64,000 nucleotides of DNA, from contig CAZYBU010000015.1 of the NCBI GenBank assembly GCA_964645775.1, positions 1 through 64,000 on the forward strand. Reading direction: 5' to 3'. Numbering within the stretch: position 1 is the first letter of the stretch; the number at the start of each line of letters is the position of its first letter. A model generated the notes under the pieces. That model did not search any database, was not told the origin of the DNA, and worked only from the letters and a program-made list of their open reading frames with translations. This document shows positions 25,770 to 34,963 of the stretch, in pieces. The translations under genes and the position numbers were made by a program. This DNA comes from CAZYBU01 sp964645775 (GTDB lineage Bacteria > Spirochaetota > UBA4802 > UBA5550).

Positions 25770-27772
25770 TATCCTTCCTTGCCCGTCATCCGTAAGAATT
25801 CTTCTTCGCTTATGACCGGAACACCCAGGTCCCGGGCCTTTCTCTCCTTGGAACCGGGCGATTCCCCGGCGACCACGTAGTCCGTCTTTGAACTGACAGA
25901 TCCCGTGGCCCGTCCTCCCTCACTCCGGACCTTTTCTTCCGCCTCGCTCCGTTCCATCGACTCCATGGTACCCGTAAAGACAAAGGTAAGGCCCTGGAAC
26001 GCTTTCCCTCCCTTCACCTTTTCCTCACGGACAATGACCCCCTCATCCAGGAGGGAGCGGATAAGCTTTTTATTCTCCTCGTTATGAAAGAAATCATACA
26101 CGGAGCGGGCGACCCCGGGTCCGACTTCGTAAATGGAATTCAACTCCTCCCGGGAGGCTTCCATAAGCCGGTCGAGGGAGGTGAAATGCTTTGCCAGAAG
26201 ACCTGCCATGTAATCCCCCACATTCGGGATACCCAGACTCCCGAGGAAACGGTTCAGTTCCACGTCCCGACGGCGATCGATGTTCCGGATTATCTTTTCA
26301 GCCAGTTTATCTCCCATCCGCTCCAGTTCAAGCAGATCATCCTTCGTAATACGATAGATGTCCGCGATATTGTCAAGCTTCCCCTTCTCCCTGAGCCTGA
26401 CAATCAGTTCCGGGCCAAAATTTTCGATATCCATACCGCTTTTTGAGACGAAAAACTTCAGAGATTCAAAGACCACGGCCGGGCAGGAGGCGTTCAGGCA
26501 GCGCACGTACACATCTTCCCTGTGCAGGTGAGATCCGCAGGATGGGCAATCCCGGGGCGATTCCACCGACTCTCTTTTTGAACGATCAGCCCGTTCGTTT
26601 GTTTCGATTATCTTCGGTATAACGTCACCGGCCCGGATGACCCGAACCCGGTCTCCGGGGGCCACGTCCAGCCTCTTTATCTCATCATAGTTATGCAAAG
26701 TCGCCCTGCGGACTACGACCCCTCCGATGGTCACCGGTTCCAGATTCGCCACCGGAGTGACGATTCCGGTCCGTCCCACCTGGTGTTCCACGGATTCCAG
26801 CTTTGTGATGGCTTCTTCAGCCTCGAATTTCCAGGCCATGGCCCAGCGGGGGGCCTTCGATGTTTCACCCAGCTCCTGCCGGCCCGGGATGCTGTCCACC
26901 TTGATAACGATTCCATCAATATCATAGTCCAGAATATGACGGTTCTCTCTCCAGTACCGGAAGAACTCAAGGACCCGTTCACCCTTCCCCTTTTCAATGC
27001 GGTCTGAAACGGGCAGGCCAAGCTCGCGCAACATTTCCATGACGGAGTAATGACTTTTTTCACCAGGGTCCGGTTCCATGCGGCCCGTTCCATAAAGGGT
27101 GATGTCGAGGTTTCTTTCGGCCGTCACGGAAGAATCGAGCTGGCGGACCGATCCCGCGGCCGCGTTCCTCGGATTGGCAAAAGATTTCTCCCCTTTCTCC
27201 TCCCGCTCCCGGTTGATGCGGTCAAATTCCTCATGGGTCAGGTAGACCTCTCCACGAACGGAGAGGCAGGAAGGCGGTTTCTTTCCCTTCAGTTTTCTCG
27301 GAAGGCGGCGTATACCGGCGATATTTCCCGTGATATCCTCTCCTGTTCTTCCATTGCCGCGCGTTGAACCCAGGACGTACCATCCTTCTTTGAAAACGAT
27401 CTCCACGGCAAGACCGTCATACTTCAGCTCCATGGTATAGAGAAGATCATCCCCCAGCTCTTCTCGACAACGCCGGTCGAAAGCCAGGAACTCCTCTTCG
27501 CTGAAGACATTGGAAAGGCTGAGCATGGGAGGATCATGTTCAACTTCATCAAAGGTGGTATCCGGGGTCCCTCCCACCATCCTCGACGGAGATTCCGGAT
27601 CGATCAGTTCCGGGTGCTCCTCCTCCATCTTCAAAAGCTCCCCCATAAGGCGATCGTACTCCGCGTCACTTACGACAGGGTCATCAAGATCATAATACCG
27701 GTGATTATGGTACCGGAGCTCCTCAACCAGCTCCCGGTACCGTTTATGCAGATCGCTCTGATGCTCAGCCAT
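25769..27772 (-). CDS. ligA: NAD-dependent DNA ligase LigA
   Basis: 667 residues, normal. Seals nicks in replication and repair. Seen in order: N-terminal Ia domain, adenylation domain with the nucleophile Lys in MELKYDGLAVEI, OB fold (GRTGIVTPVANLEPV), four-Cys zinc finger (CPSCGSHLHREDVYVRC, LNASCPA), helix-hairpin-helix repeats and a C-terminal BRCT domain (FQGLTFVFTGTMESM ... KTDYVVAGESPGSK). All parts are intact. Confidence 0.98.
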   Translation of the reverse strand: MAEHQSDLHKRYRELVEELRYHNHRYYDLDDPVVSDAEYDRLMGELLKMEEEHPELIDPESPSRMVGGTPDTTFDEVEHDPPMLSLSNVFSEEEFLAFDRRCREELGDDLLYTMELKYDGLAVEIVFKEGWYVLGSTRGNGRTGEDITGNIAGIRRLPRKLKGKKPPSCLSVRGEVYLTHEEFDRINREREEKGEKSFANPRNAAAGSVRQLDSSVTAERNLDITLYGTGRMEPDPGEKSHYSVMEMLRELGLPVSDRIEKGKGERVLEFFRYWRENRHILDYDIDGIVIKVDSIPGRQELGETSKAPRWAMAWKFEAEEAITKLESVEHQVGRTGIVTPVANLEPVTIGGVVVRRATLHNYDEIKRLDVAPGDRVRVIRAGDVIPKIIETNERADRSKRESVESPRDCPSCGSHLHREDVYVRCLNASCPAVVFESLKFFVSKSGMDIENFGPELIVRLREKGKLDNIADIYRITKDDLLELERMGDKLAEKIIRNIDRRRDVELNRFLGSLGIPNVGDYMAGLLAKHFTSLDRLMEASREELNSIYEVGPGVARSVYDFFHNEENKKLIRSLLDEGVIVREEKVKGGKAFQGLTFVFTGTMESMERSEAEEKVRSEGGRATGSVSSKTDYVVAGESPGSKERKARDLGVPVISEEEFLRMTGKEG

Positions 27773-27781
27773 GGGTTATCC

Positions 27782-28762
27782 TTACAACCAGTTTCCGATT
27801 TTGCTTTTCAGCTCGCTCCGTTTCGCGTCCGCGGCAAGAAATCCCTCCGTCAGAATCTGGGATGCGCGGTTGAATTCCATAACACCATACTGCAAAACGT
27901 CCGGCTCTATAAGGACCGTGGGACGGGTATATTGCAGGACAAGACGGGTATTCACGTATCCCATAATATCGATACTTCTGGATATGACCTCAAAGATATT
28001 GGGGTATCCGCTCCCCCGATCCATACGAAGCCAGTGATTCACGGTCCTGAGCCAGGAACCACCTTTCGACGATTCCTCTTCCATCCTGAAACTGCTCTCC
28101 TCCTCAAGTATCTGGAGGTCCCTCGGTTCCAGGACCATATCCGTCCCCTCATCGAAGGAGCGATAATACTCCCTTATATCCCTGTCCACCCGGCCATTCA
28201 GGTTTACCGCCACGGTCACGGAAGCTCCCATCCTTTTAGCCACATTGACCGGAAGAGGATTGGAAACACCGCCATCGATGAGAAAGGTATTCCTGTATTT
28301 AACAGGAATAAAGATCCCCGGCAGGGAGATACTGGCCCGCACCGCCTCAAGGACATTTCCTTTTGTGAAAACCACCGTACCTGCATTATAATAATCCGTG
28401 GCAACGATGGCAAAGGGAAGAGGGAGATCTTCCAGATTCAAATCATCGGGAATATAATTCATCATGAATTTCATGACTTCCCTCCCCTCGATGAGTCCCG
28501 ACCGTGGAAAAACCGGGTCCATGAGGGATATGAGCCTGCTTCGATCGAAGTTCAAAAGGTCGGTCTTCAGTCTCTTCAGGTTTCCCGCTGCGTAGACCGC
28601 GCCGATTATGGCGCCGATACTCGACCCGACCATTAGATGAATGGGGATATTCATGTTCTCAAGGTATTCGATCGTGGAAATATGGGCCAGTCCTTTGGCG
28701 CCGCCGCTTCCCAGAACCAGACCCATTTTGCGTTTTGTCAGATATTTTAAGGGGTTTATCAT
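27782..28762 (-). CDS. Patatin-like phospholipase (RssA/YchK type)
   Basis: 326 residues. The patatin fold is shown by the oxyanion loop GSGGAKGLAH, the nucleophile Ser in VGSSIGAIIGAVYA and the Asp of the dyad in FLIDGGVSNPLP. Such proteins are serine acylhydrolases acting on phospholipids or acyl esters; many bacterial ones are cytoplasmic with unknown substrate. The sequence starts MINPLKYLTKRKMGLVLGSG without a signal peptide. It begins the long run that includes ligA and lnt. The C-terminal 120 residues are less conserved. Confidence 0.88.
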   Translation of the reverse strand: MINPLKYLTKRKMGLVLGSGGAKGLAHISTIEYLENMNIPIHLMVGSSIGAIIGAVYAAGNLKRLKTDLLNFDRSRLISLMDPVFPRSGLIEGREVMKFMMNYIPDDLNLEDLPLPFAIVATDYYNAGTVVFTKGNVLEAVRASISLPGIFIPVKYRNTFLIDGGVSNPLPVNVAKRMGASVTVAVNLNGRVDRDIREYYRSFDEGTDMVLEPRDLQILEEESSFRMEEESSKGGSWLRTVNHWLRMDRGSGYPNIFEVISRSIDIMGYVNTRLVLQYTRPTVLIEPDVLQYGVMEFNRASQILTEGFLAADAKRSELKSKIGNWL

Positions 28763-28955
28763 ATCAGCCGCAACTCCAGTTCCTGATTTGAAATCGCCCT
28801 GCCGTCTCCCGGTACCACGGAGAGACCCCTCACATCCCGGAAGGTTTACATACAGAGACCCGGTTGTTGTTCAGAAAAATGAGCGGGTCAACCCTTTTTT
28901 ATCCCGGCGGCATCGGCCTCTGCAACATCATACCCGTAACTTTTCATAAAAAATA

Positions 28956-28984
28956 TTGACATACCAGAGAGCTGACCATAGTTT
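28956..28984 (+). promoter_or_regulatory. Promoter of the Met-tRNA pair
   Basis: TTGACA at 28956, a 17-base spacer and TAGTTT at 28979. Transcription would begin about five bases before the first tRNA. The -35 is a perfect consensus; the -10 is only partial. Confidence 0.65.
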
Positions 28985-28995
28985 GGCTGAACGAT

Positions 28996-29068
<73 letters not shown>

Positions 29069-29084
29069 ATAGCAATATCCACAC

Positions 29085-29158
29085 GGCGAGGTAGCTCAGT
29101 TGGTCAGAGCACACGGCTCATATCCGTGGAGTCGGGAGTTCGAGCCTCCCCCTCGCTA
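29085..29158 (+). tRNA. tRNA-Met, elongator (CAT)
   Basis: A 74-base cloverleaf, sixteen bases after the initiator. Anticodon CAT at 29119-29121, acceptor GGCGAGG/CCTCGCT with a G-T pair at the end, T-arm GGGAG-TTCGAGC-CTCCC, D-arm TAGCTCAGTTGGTCAGAGC. CCA is not encoded. A CAT anticodon could also be Ile2 (after lysidine modification), but the anticodon stem and overall form fit elongator Met better. Confidence 0.88.
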
Positions 29159-29163
29159 ATAGA

Positions 29164-29187
29164 AACCTGTCCCCGACAGGTTTTTTT
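29164..29187 (+). terminator. Intrinsic terminator of the tRNA operon
   Basis: AACCTGTC and GACAGGTT form an eight-base-pair stem with a three-base loop, followed by a run of T, six bases after the second tRNA. Confidence 0.9.
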
Positions 29188-29247
29188 ATATCTCCGCGGC
29201 CCCGCGGTCGATATGTATTATATCAATTATTCAAATCGGGAACTTCC

Positions 29248-29559
29248 ATGGATGCGCTCATAGAGATCATTACCTCCACCCATTTCATTGTCCTGGTGGC
29301 AGCGGTTGTGGCCGGGCTCCTCATCTATTCCCTGCTCAGGCAACTCTTCCGCATGGCCATGATCCTCCTGGCCCTGGCCGCCATCTACACCGCCTATCTC
29401 GTCTATACCGGCCAGGAACTGCCCCGCAGTCAGCAGGAAGTCCTTCACCATGTCCAGGAACAGTCAAAAAAACTCCAGGAGGAGCTGGGGGACCAGGTCA
29501 TCAGAAAGGGCCCACAACTGATGGAGGAGATAAACAAAAAAAAGGACCCGGCTCAGTAA
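29248..29559 (+). CDS. Small membrane protein with two helices
   Basis: 103 residues. Two hydrophobic helices (about 12-30 and 34-53) are followed by a charged C-terminal helix rich in Glu, Gln and Lys (EEINKKKDPAQ end). No family is recognised. It stands alone on the + strand after the tRNA terminator and its end overlaps the convergent lipoprotein gene by seven bases. The ribosome-binding site is weak, but composition and a clean hydrophobic/charged division favour a real gene. Confidence 0.65.
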   Translation: MDALIEIITSTHFIVLVAAVVAGLLIYSLLRQLFRMAMILLALAAIYTAYLVYTGQELPRSQQEVLHHVQEQSKKLQEELGDQVIRKGPQLMEEINKKKDPAQ

Positions 29560-29960
29560 GAGGGGCGCTCCGACCTGTAGATACGGAAGGCGAGTCTGTC
29601 GAAAACTTCATTCTCTTTAACATCAACAAGAAGGATAGCGTACTCACCCGGTTCAAGACTGCTGATCTCCCCGTAGAGATGCCTGGTCTCTACATTCATC
29701 TCCTCTACCCGCTGGCGCACATCCACCCAGAGAACCTTCCGGGTCTTCAGGAATATACCGACCTTCTTGTCGCCGGGAGGACGATTGAATCTATATACCC
29801 ATTTAATGGTTTCATCTGAAGGAAACTCAAGGTCTCCCTTCATGCGTCGGTAGGCGTCATCCTTGAATCGCTTGAAGACAAACTCACCCTTCATGCCGCC
29901 GCAACCGGCAAAAAGCAGGGTAAGAACAAGTATAGCGAAGGTCAAGCGGCGGGCCATCAT
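29553..29960 (-). CDS. Putative lipoprotein
   Basis: 135 residues. The first 20 residues form a lipoprotein signal with lipobox LLFAGC, so the mature protein would be lipidated at Cys20. The remainder contains a small beta-rich domain (ETIKWVYRFNRPP, LEPGEYAILLVDV) of no recognised family. It is the last gene of the coaD-to-pdxJ run and overlaps the previous gene by four bases (ATGA). Confidence 0.72.
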   Translation of the reverse strand: MMARRLTFAILVLTLLFAGCGGMKGEFVFKRFKDDAYRRMKGDLEFPSDETIKWVYRFNRPPGDKKVGIFLKTRKVLWVDVRQRVEEMNVETRHLYGEISSLEPGEYAILLVDVKENEVFDRLAFRIYRSERPSY

Positions 29961-30169
29961 TCTACCTTGTACTGATCCTCGTCCAGTTCGATAATCTCAC
30001 CTTTATCATTGCGGCGGTCTCTGCGGATATGGCCCTGCGATTGTTTTTTTTCTTCCTTCTCTTGCTGGTCCATGGTTTTTCCGATACCGATGATCATCCT
30101 GACCAGGCTGAACACCAGTCCAAAGACAAGCAGCATGAAAAGAAACAGTAACAGTCTTATAATAAACAT
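29957..30169 (-). CDS. Small membrane-anchored protein
   Basis: 70 residues: one strongly hydrophobic N-terminal helix (FIIRLLLFLFMLLVFGLVFSL), then a charged tail (EEKKQSQGHIRRDRRNDKG, ending EIIELDEDQYKVE). No family recognised. Its ATG overlaps the pdxJ stop (TGATG) and its stop overlaps the lipoprotein start, so it is embedded in a translated unit. Confidence 0.7.
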   Translation of the reverse strand: MFIIRLLLFLFMLLVFGLVFSLVRMIIGIGKTMDQQEKEEKKQSQGHIRRDRRNDKGEIIELDEDQYKVE

Positions 30170-30909
30170 CAGCTCTCCTCTTGTGAGGGTTTACGTCCCA
30201 GTACAGTCAACATCTCTTCAACAGCCGGGCCGATACCGGCAATGACCGCCCTCGATATAATCGAATGGCCTATACTCATCTCCTCGAGTCCCGGCATATC
30301 AAGTAAGGGAAAGAGGTTCTGGTAGTTAAGCCCATGCCCGGCGTGGACATGCAGACCCAGGGAACGGGCCTGTTCCGCGGCCTCGAAAATCCTGATCCTC
30401 TCCTCTTCCCGCTCCTCTCCCCGGGCGTTACAGTAGGTGCCGGTATGAATTTCGACGATATCTGCCCCGCATTCCCGGCTGGCGTCCATGATCTCTTTCT
30501 CCGGCTCCACGAAAAGGGAAACTTTCACGGTGTAACCGTGAAACTCTTCAATAAATGCACGGATATTGTCCCGGTATTTCAATACGTCGAGCCCCCCCTC
30601 GGTGGTAAGCTCCTCCCTCTTCTCCGGAACAAGTGTTATCTGGTCGGGCAGGATGGATCTTGCCACATCTGTAACGCTTTCGTTCAAAGCCATCTCAAGG
30701 TTGTAACTGCCCCGAACCACGTCTCTCAGGGCCACAACGTCCCGGTCCTGGATATGCCTGCGGTCCTCCCGGAGGTGAACCGTGATTCCGTCTGCGCCGT
30801 GGTCCTCGCAGATGGAGGCGCACTCAACCGGGTCAGGCTCCAGCCCTCCCCGGGCCTGCCTCAGGGTTGCCACGTGATCAACATTGATGCTCAAACGTAT
30901 AGGTTTCAT
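30169..30909 (-). CDS. pdxJ: Pyridoxine 5'-phosphate synthase PdxJ
   Basis: 246 residues, normal. Joins 1-deoxyxylulose 5-phosphate with 3-amino-2-oxopropyl phosphate to make pyridoxine phosphate, so it uses the product of the dxs gene upstream in the same run. Clear family motifs: LSINVDHVATLRQARGG, EDHGADGITVHLREDRRHI, LHVHAGHGLNYQN and SIGHSIISRAV. The ATG overlaps the cdaR stop. Confidence 0.97.
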   Translation of the reverse strand: MKPIRLSINVDHVATLRQARGGLEPDPVECASICEDHGADGITVHLREDRRHIQDRDVVALRDVVRGSYNLEMALNESVTDVARSILPDQITLVPEKREELTTEGGLDVLKYRDNIRAFIEEFHGYTVKVSLFVEPEKEIMDASRECGADIVEIHTGTYCNARGEEREEERIRIFEAAEQARSLGLHVHAGHGLNYQNLFPLLDMPGLEEMSIGHSIISRAVIAGIGPAVEEMLTVLGRKPSQEES

Positions 30910-31898
30910 GGTCGCTGCCTGCGTATAACGATAACTACCTTTTCAGGGACATAGGAGACAATTTCAATATCTTCCCATTCCCTCTCCATGCCGAAACTCA
31001 CCGTTAGCTCACTCTTTGCAATATCTTTTTTTGATTCACTGAGAATATCCTCCGGTTTAAGCTGAGAAACGTCAATTCGGGCCACGAAATCCTTCTCCGC
31101 AGGGATATCATCTCCACGGGCCTTGAAATATACCTTAACGGTACGGGTCTCCGGCTGGTATTCATACTCCTTATCCCTGCCGGTAATCTCCAGGGGTATA
31201 TCCAGATTATAAAGGTCCCCGTAATTTATGATCGGTATGGTAACACTGACTTTTTTTTGGTTCACATCAAGGTTCTCCATGCCTTCCAGGTTCAGGTTAA
31301 CCTCGCTTACGATTTTATCCTGGCCTTCGTCTATGGAGATATCCTCGGTATGGACGAAACTGACCCTGGAGACATGGGATTCGGGGCCGCTGATGGTCAC
31401 TTTCTCAGGTACCACATCTATTTTACCTATAACACTCCCCTTGCCGATATTACCGCTTAACTTTGGCACGACCTTCACGTTTTTTCTGGCCAGATTCTCC
31501 GCAAGGAGCAGGACACTCCTGTTATTCAGGGAGACTGTCACACCTTCCGGTATTTCGTTCTCGTTCAATCGGACCTCGTAGCCGGTCTTCTCCCCCACTT
31601 CCGGGCTTGAAAGATCGACGTAAACCCTGAGGTTCTTTACGTTCAGGTTTTTTATGATCTCGTTCTTTCCTTCTATGGTAGCAAGAACGTTCCTGTGAGA
31701 CATCTCAGAAACCACGACCCCCCGGGGAAGATTAAGAATTTCAATGGGAATCCTGTACCTGAGCTGTCCCGTCTTGGAACCGGAAATGTAGGCCCAGAGA
31801 ATGACGGCAAGGATCAGGCTCGCAATCTTGGCCACGTGGTCCCGGTTGGTGAAGACAAAGACCATGATATTCTTGATATATTTCAGGAAACGTTTCAT
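30906..31898 (-). CDS. cdaR: CdaA regulatory protein CdaR (YbbR-domain)
   Basis: 330 residues: one N-terminal membrane helix (about 25-40, LILAVILWAYISGS) and several YbbR repeats outside the membrane (for example PRGVVVSEMSHRNVLATIEG; ISGPESHVSRVSFVHTEDISID). In other bacteria CdaR binds and regulates the diadenylate cyclase CdaA. Here it directly follows cdaA with a four-base overlap, supporting the same partnership. glmM, which often follows in other phyla, is absent. Confidence 0.9.
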   Translation of the reverse strand: MKRFLKYIKNIMVFVFTNRDHVAKIASLILAVILWAYISGSKTGQLRYRIPIEILNLPRGVVVSEMSHRNVLATIEGKNEIIKNLNVKNLRVYVDLSSPEVGEKTGYEVRLNENEIPEGVTVSLNNRSVLLLAENLARKNVKVVPKLSGNIGKGSVIGKIDVVPEKVTISGPESHVSRVSFVHTEDISIDEGQDKIVSEVNLNLEGMENLDVNQKKVSVTIPIINYGDLYNLDIPLEITGRDKEYEYQPETRTVKVYFKARGDDIPAEKDFVARIDVSQLKPEDILSESKKDIAKSELTVSFGMEREWEDIEIVSYVPEKVVIVIRRQRP

Positions 31899-32704
31899 TT
31901 GATTCGATAGGTCTCCTCACCGGCCGTTTTCGGGTTAAGAAAGAAGAGAATCATATTTTTAAGATCGCTGACTTTCACCCTCGAATGCATTCTGCCGTTT
32001 ACCATAATCGATATGGCTCCGCTCTCTTCAGATGTTACAACAACCAGTGCATCTGTCTCTTCGGCGATGCCCAGGGCCGCCCTGTGCCTCGCCCCATGGT
32101 GTTTCTTGAGCTGACGGGAATCGGAAAGGGGCAGGTAACAGGCGGCCGCGGCCACCTTCCCGCTCTGCACAATAATAGCGCCGTCATGGAGAGGTGTCAT
32201 GGGATAGAAAATGGTGCGGACAAGCTCTTCAGTCAGGGCCGCGTTCACGTTTACGCCCGATTCCACGAAGCTCCTGAGACCCGTGTTCCGTTCAATAACA
32301 ATGAGGGAGCCGATACGCTCATCGGCCATGGAGATGATACCGTTCACCATCTCGTCCAGGGGAAAGGCTTCGGTCTCCGATTCGTTGACAAGCCAGTTCC
32401 TCTGCCCGAACTGCGTAATGAGGCGCCTGAGTTCAGGCTGAAAAAGGATAATAACAGCGATAACAATCGATTCCGTGAAGTTCTTGATGATCCAGTCTAT
32501 GGTATCCAACCGCAGAATGTTCGAGAGGATGGCCACAATGAATATGATCAGAACCCCTTTAAGGAGCTGAACAGCCCGTGTGTTGCTCAGGAAGGTATAG
32601 AGCCAGTAGAAGAGAGTGGCCACAATGAGGATATCAATGACGTTCCGGAAGTAATCCCAGAAGGTGCGAATGATCATCAGAACATTGTTTAAAAAAGCAT
32701 CCAT
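31895..32704 (-). CDS. cdaA: Diadenylate cyclase CdaA
   Basis: 269 residues. Three N-terminal membrane helices (to about residue 90) precede a DAC domain that makes cyclic di-AMP from two ATP. Signature residues are present: DGAIIVQSGKVAAAACYLPLS and RHRAALGIAEETDALVVV (the DGA and RHR motifs). c-di-AMP governs potassium and osmotic balance and cell-wall state. It is four bases after folP and overlaps cdaR. Confidence 0.96.
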   Translation of the reverse strand: MDAFLNNVLMIIRTFWDYFRNVIDILIVATLFYWLYTFLSNTRAVQLLKGVLIIFIVAILSNILRLDTIDWIIKNFTESIVIAVIILFQPELRRLITQFGQRNWLVNESETEAFPLDEMVNGIISMADERIGSLIVIERNTGLRSFVESGVNVNAALTEELVRTIFYPMTPLHDGAIIVQSGKVAAAACYLPLSDSRQLKKHHGARHRAALGIAEETDALVVVTSEESGAISIMVNGRMHSRVKVSDLKNMILFFLNPKTAGEETYRIK

Positions 32705-32708
32705 ATAT

Positions 32709-33512
32709 CTATGACGCTCGCCTCATCATCTCCAGAGTATCCAGTGCCAGTCTGTGAGGTCTCACATCATGGACCCGGATTATTGCGGCTCCCTTATCCA
32801 CGGCCAGCATGTTCAGGGCCAGGGTGCCGGGCAGCCGGTCCTCATTAGTATCATAGAGTCTCCCTATGAGCGACTTACGGGAGAGACCTACACAAAGCGG
32901 GTATCCTTCACCCGCAAGTTCGTCCAGGTGGGCCAGGAGGCGATAGTTATCCTCCAGGCTCTTTCCGAAACCGATCCCCGGGTCGAGAATGATCTTCTTA
33001 TCTTTCACACCGGCCCGGCGGACCCTTTCGACCGCTTCAAGGAGGGAGACCCTGACCTCATTAATAACATCGTCATATTCTGGATTATTCTGCATTGTCC
33101 GCGGTTCACCCTTCATGTGCATGAGAATTATTTCAGCCCCGCTCTCCGCCATGACCGCCGCCATATCGGGGTCGTGTGAGGCGGCGGAAACGTCGTTGAT
33201 TATACGGACCCCCATGCGAACCGCCTCAGCGGCGAGAGCGGCTCGTCTTGTGTCTATGGATACCCGGGCGGAGAGCCTGGACAGGATCGCATCAAGGAGA
33301 GGCAAGACCCTTTCCCTCTCCTCTTCCGGGGAGCAGGGCTCCGATCCCGGACGGGTCGATTCTCCTCCCAGATCGATGATATCGGCCCCCTCCTCTTCCA
33401 TGGCGAGAGCCCGGTCCAGCCCACTTTTCACGGTAGTATACCGTCCACCGTCATAGAATGAATCAGGGGTAACGTTGAGGATTCCCATAATCTGCACAGG
33501 ACGCTTTTCCAT
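32709..33512 (-). CDS. folP: Dihydropteroate synthase
   Basis: 267 residues, normal. Condenses p-aminobenzoate with dihydropterin pyrophosphate in folate synthesis. Motifs: GILNVTPDSFYDGGRY, DIIDLGGESTRPGSEP, IILDPGIGFGKSLEDNY and VGLSRKSLIGRL, ending with IIRVHDV. All family positions look intact. It lies between UPF0164 and cdaA with gaps of seven and four bases. Confidence 0.97.
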   Translation of the reverse strand: MEKRPVQIMGILNVTPDSFYDGGRYTTVKSGLDRALAMEEEGADIIDLGGESTRPGSEPCSPEEERERVLPLLDAILSRLSARVSIDTRRAALAAEAVRMGVRIINDVSAASHDPDMAAVMAESGAEIILMHMKGEPRTMQNNPEYDDVINEVRVSLLEAVERVRRAGVKDKKIILDPGIGFGKSLEDNYRLLAHLDELAGEGYPLCVGLSRKSLIGRLYDTNEDRLPGTLALNMLAVDKGAAIIRVHDVRPHRLALDTLEMMRRAS

Positions 33513-33519
33513 GGCTCCC

Positions 33520-34539
33520 CTAAAACAGCATCTTCATGGAAATGAGATGATTATACCCGTAATTGATCCGGTCAATGGCAAAGGCGTAGGAGAGGTTGTA
33601 CCCTCCGAAAGCCAGGGTCAGCCCCGTGGTCAGGTTGTTGTCATTCATGCCGAGGTGAAGAGAGACGGTCTCATGGGGTGAGTAACTCAGGGAGATACCG
33701 TAACTTATCTTTTCAATATCGACCTTCTTTATTATGCTCCCGGCTATGGTGAAACCGGCATCGGACTGCAGGGCCACGCTCGCCCGGATAACCGGATAGG
33801 TGACATCATAGGTTTTGTCCACTCCCGCGTAGTCGTCCAGGGGAAAGAGACCGGTACCGAGGTCCTGGGCCACCAGGGCAACGGAGAGGAAAGGAAGCAG
33901 CTGGACCCGGGCCCCGATATCTGCTCCGAAGCCCATGTAGCGGTATCCGCCGATGTCCTCGTAGAGAATCTTCAGGGTGGCCCCCATGGAGACGATCCCG
34001 AAGGACCAACCGTAGGAGACATGGGTAACGGCGGCCACGTAGTTGGCCTCTCCCGTGGGATTGTTTCCCGCGTCGTAGGTAGGTATCCCCAGAGAGAAGA
34101 CGGAATAGGCCCCGATCCCCATGACCCCGGGTCCCAGTTTGAAGGCAACGCCGGTAAAGGCGGCGTATCTCTCCAGGTCGAAGAAGCCGCCGGAGACGCC
34201 CACCTCCGCGACTTTTCCCTTGCGGGCGTCATCCGAGAAGGAGAGAAGATCATTTTCCGAGATTTTGTCGATCTTACCCTCTTTGGCTTTCTTCTGTACC
34301 TCTTCCGGGGTCAGGTTCTTACGGTCCAGGACGCCCACCAGGCCGGCCGGGTTCCAGTAGATGGCGTAGACATCGTTGGTCAGGGCCTCGGCCGCTCCCG
34401 CCAGGGCCACGTAGCGGGCCCCGATCCAGTTCATGCGGGTAAAGGCGGCCCGGCTGCCGCCCCCCTGGCCGGCATGGAGAAGGGAGAGAGAAGGGCCGGC
34501 CAGGAGTATCAATGTCAGTATGAGAATCCATTTTTTCAT
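33520..34539 (-). CDS. UPF0164/PorV-like outer-membrane protein
   Basis: 339 residues. A signal peptide (first 23 residues, ending LSLLHAG) is followed by the sequence GARYVALAGAAEALTNDVYAIYWNPAGL, the hallmark of PorV/UPF0164 beta-barrels, with alternating beta-strand pattern to a final aromatic-containing strand (INYGYNHLISMKMLF). UPF0164 proteins are expanded in Treponema. It probably resides in the outer membrane; in Bacteroidetes the relative PorV serves secretion of proteins with a C-terminal sorting domain. The preceding gene encodes just such a small domain. Confidence 0.85.
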   Translation of the reverse strand: MKKWILILTLILLAGPSLSLLHAGQGGGSRAAFTRMNWIGARYVALAGAAEALTNDVYAIYWNPAGLVGVLDRKNLTPEEVQKKAKEGKIDKISENDLLSFSDDARKGKVAEVGVSGGFFDLERYAAFTGVAFKLGPGVMGIGAYSVFSLGIPTYDAGNNPTGEANYVAAVTHVSYGWSFGIVSMGATLKILYEDIGGYRYMGFGADIGARVQLLPFLSVALVAQDLGTGLFPLDDYAGVDKTYDVTYPVIRASVALQSDAGFTIAGSIIKKVDIEKISYGISLSYSPHETVSLHLGMNDNNLTTGLTLAFGGYNLSYAFAIDRINYGYNHLISMKMLF

Positions 34540-34922
34540 CAGTAACGCACCAGGATCCTCAGGATTTTTCTGCCGTAATCAGAACCGTCATCTTTTTTTA
34601 ATGTTACTTTGATATAATAGAGACCAGGTTTAAGTTTATTTCCTATACGGTTTCTGCCACTCCAGATTAAAACAATTGAATCTAAATCACCTGATCGAGA
34701 ACTACTATATATTTCATCTCCATTAATATCATAAACAACGATAGATATTGTTCCATTTTCAATCGCACTAAACAAATCTCTTGCATCAACAGATATGCTT
34801 GAATGAAGATTGGGGTTAAAGGGCACAGGATAGGCCTTAACTCCGTCCATATCATAAGCGAAAAGTGGGACCGCAAGTATCACGAGAAAAAGGGCTGAAA
34901 GTAGTATCCTGGAAGGTTTCAT
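34539..34922 (-). CDS. Secreted small protein with FlgD-Ig/T9SS-C-terminal-like fold
   Basis: About 127 residues from ATG 34922. Signal peptide MKPSRILLSALFLVILAVP ending LFAYD. The mature part is one beta-sandwich domain: VKAYPVPFNPN, then GTISIVVYDINGDEIY, LIWSGRNRIGNKLKPGLYY and IKVTLKK. This is the pattern of FlgD-Ig-like modules and type IX C-terminal sorting domains (usually a small part of large proteins; here the whole protein). It overlaps the UPF0164 start (TGATG), so the two may act as a pair. Much of the gene is richer in A+T than its neighbours. Confidence 0.75.
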   Translation of the reverse strand: MKPSRILLSALFLVILAVPLFAYDMDGVKAYPVPFNPNLHSSISVDARDLFSAIENGTISIVVYDINGDEIYSSSRSGDLDSIVLIWSGRNRIGNKLKPGLYYIKVTLKKDDGSDYGRKILRILVRY

Positions 34923-34963
34923 TACACTCACTCTCAATATGTTCATCTATCTTCTTGTAATCT

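Noticed and set aside
29085..29158. Second CAT tRNA as tRNA-Ile2
   Set aside because: Possible in principle, but body and anticodon stem look like elongator Met; a lysidine-type Ile tRNA cannot be proven or excluded from sequence alone.
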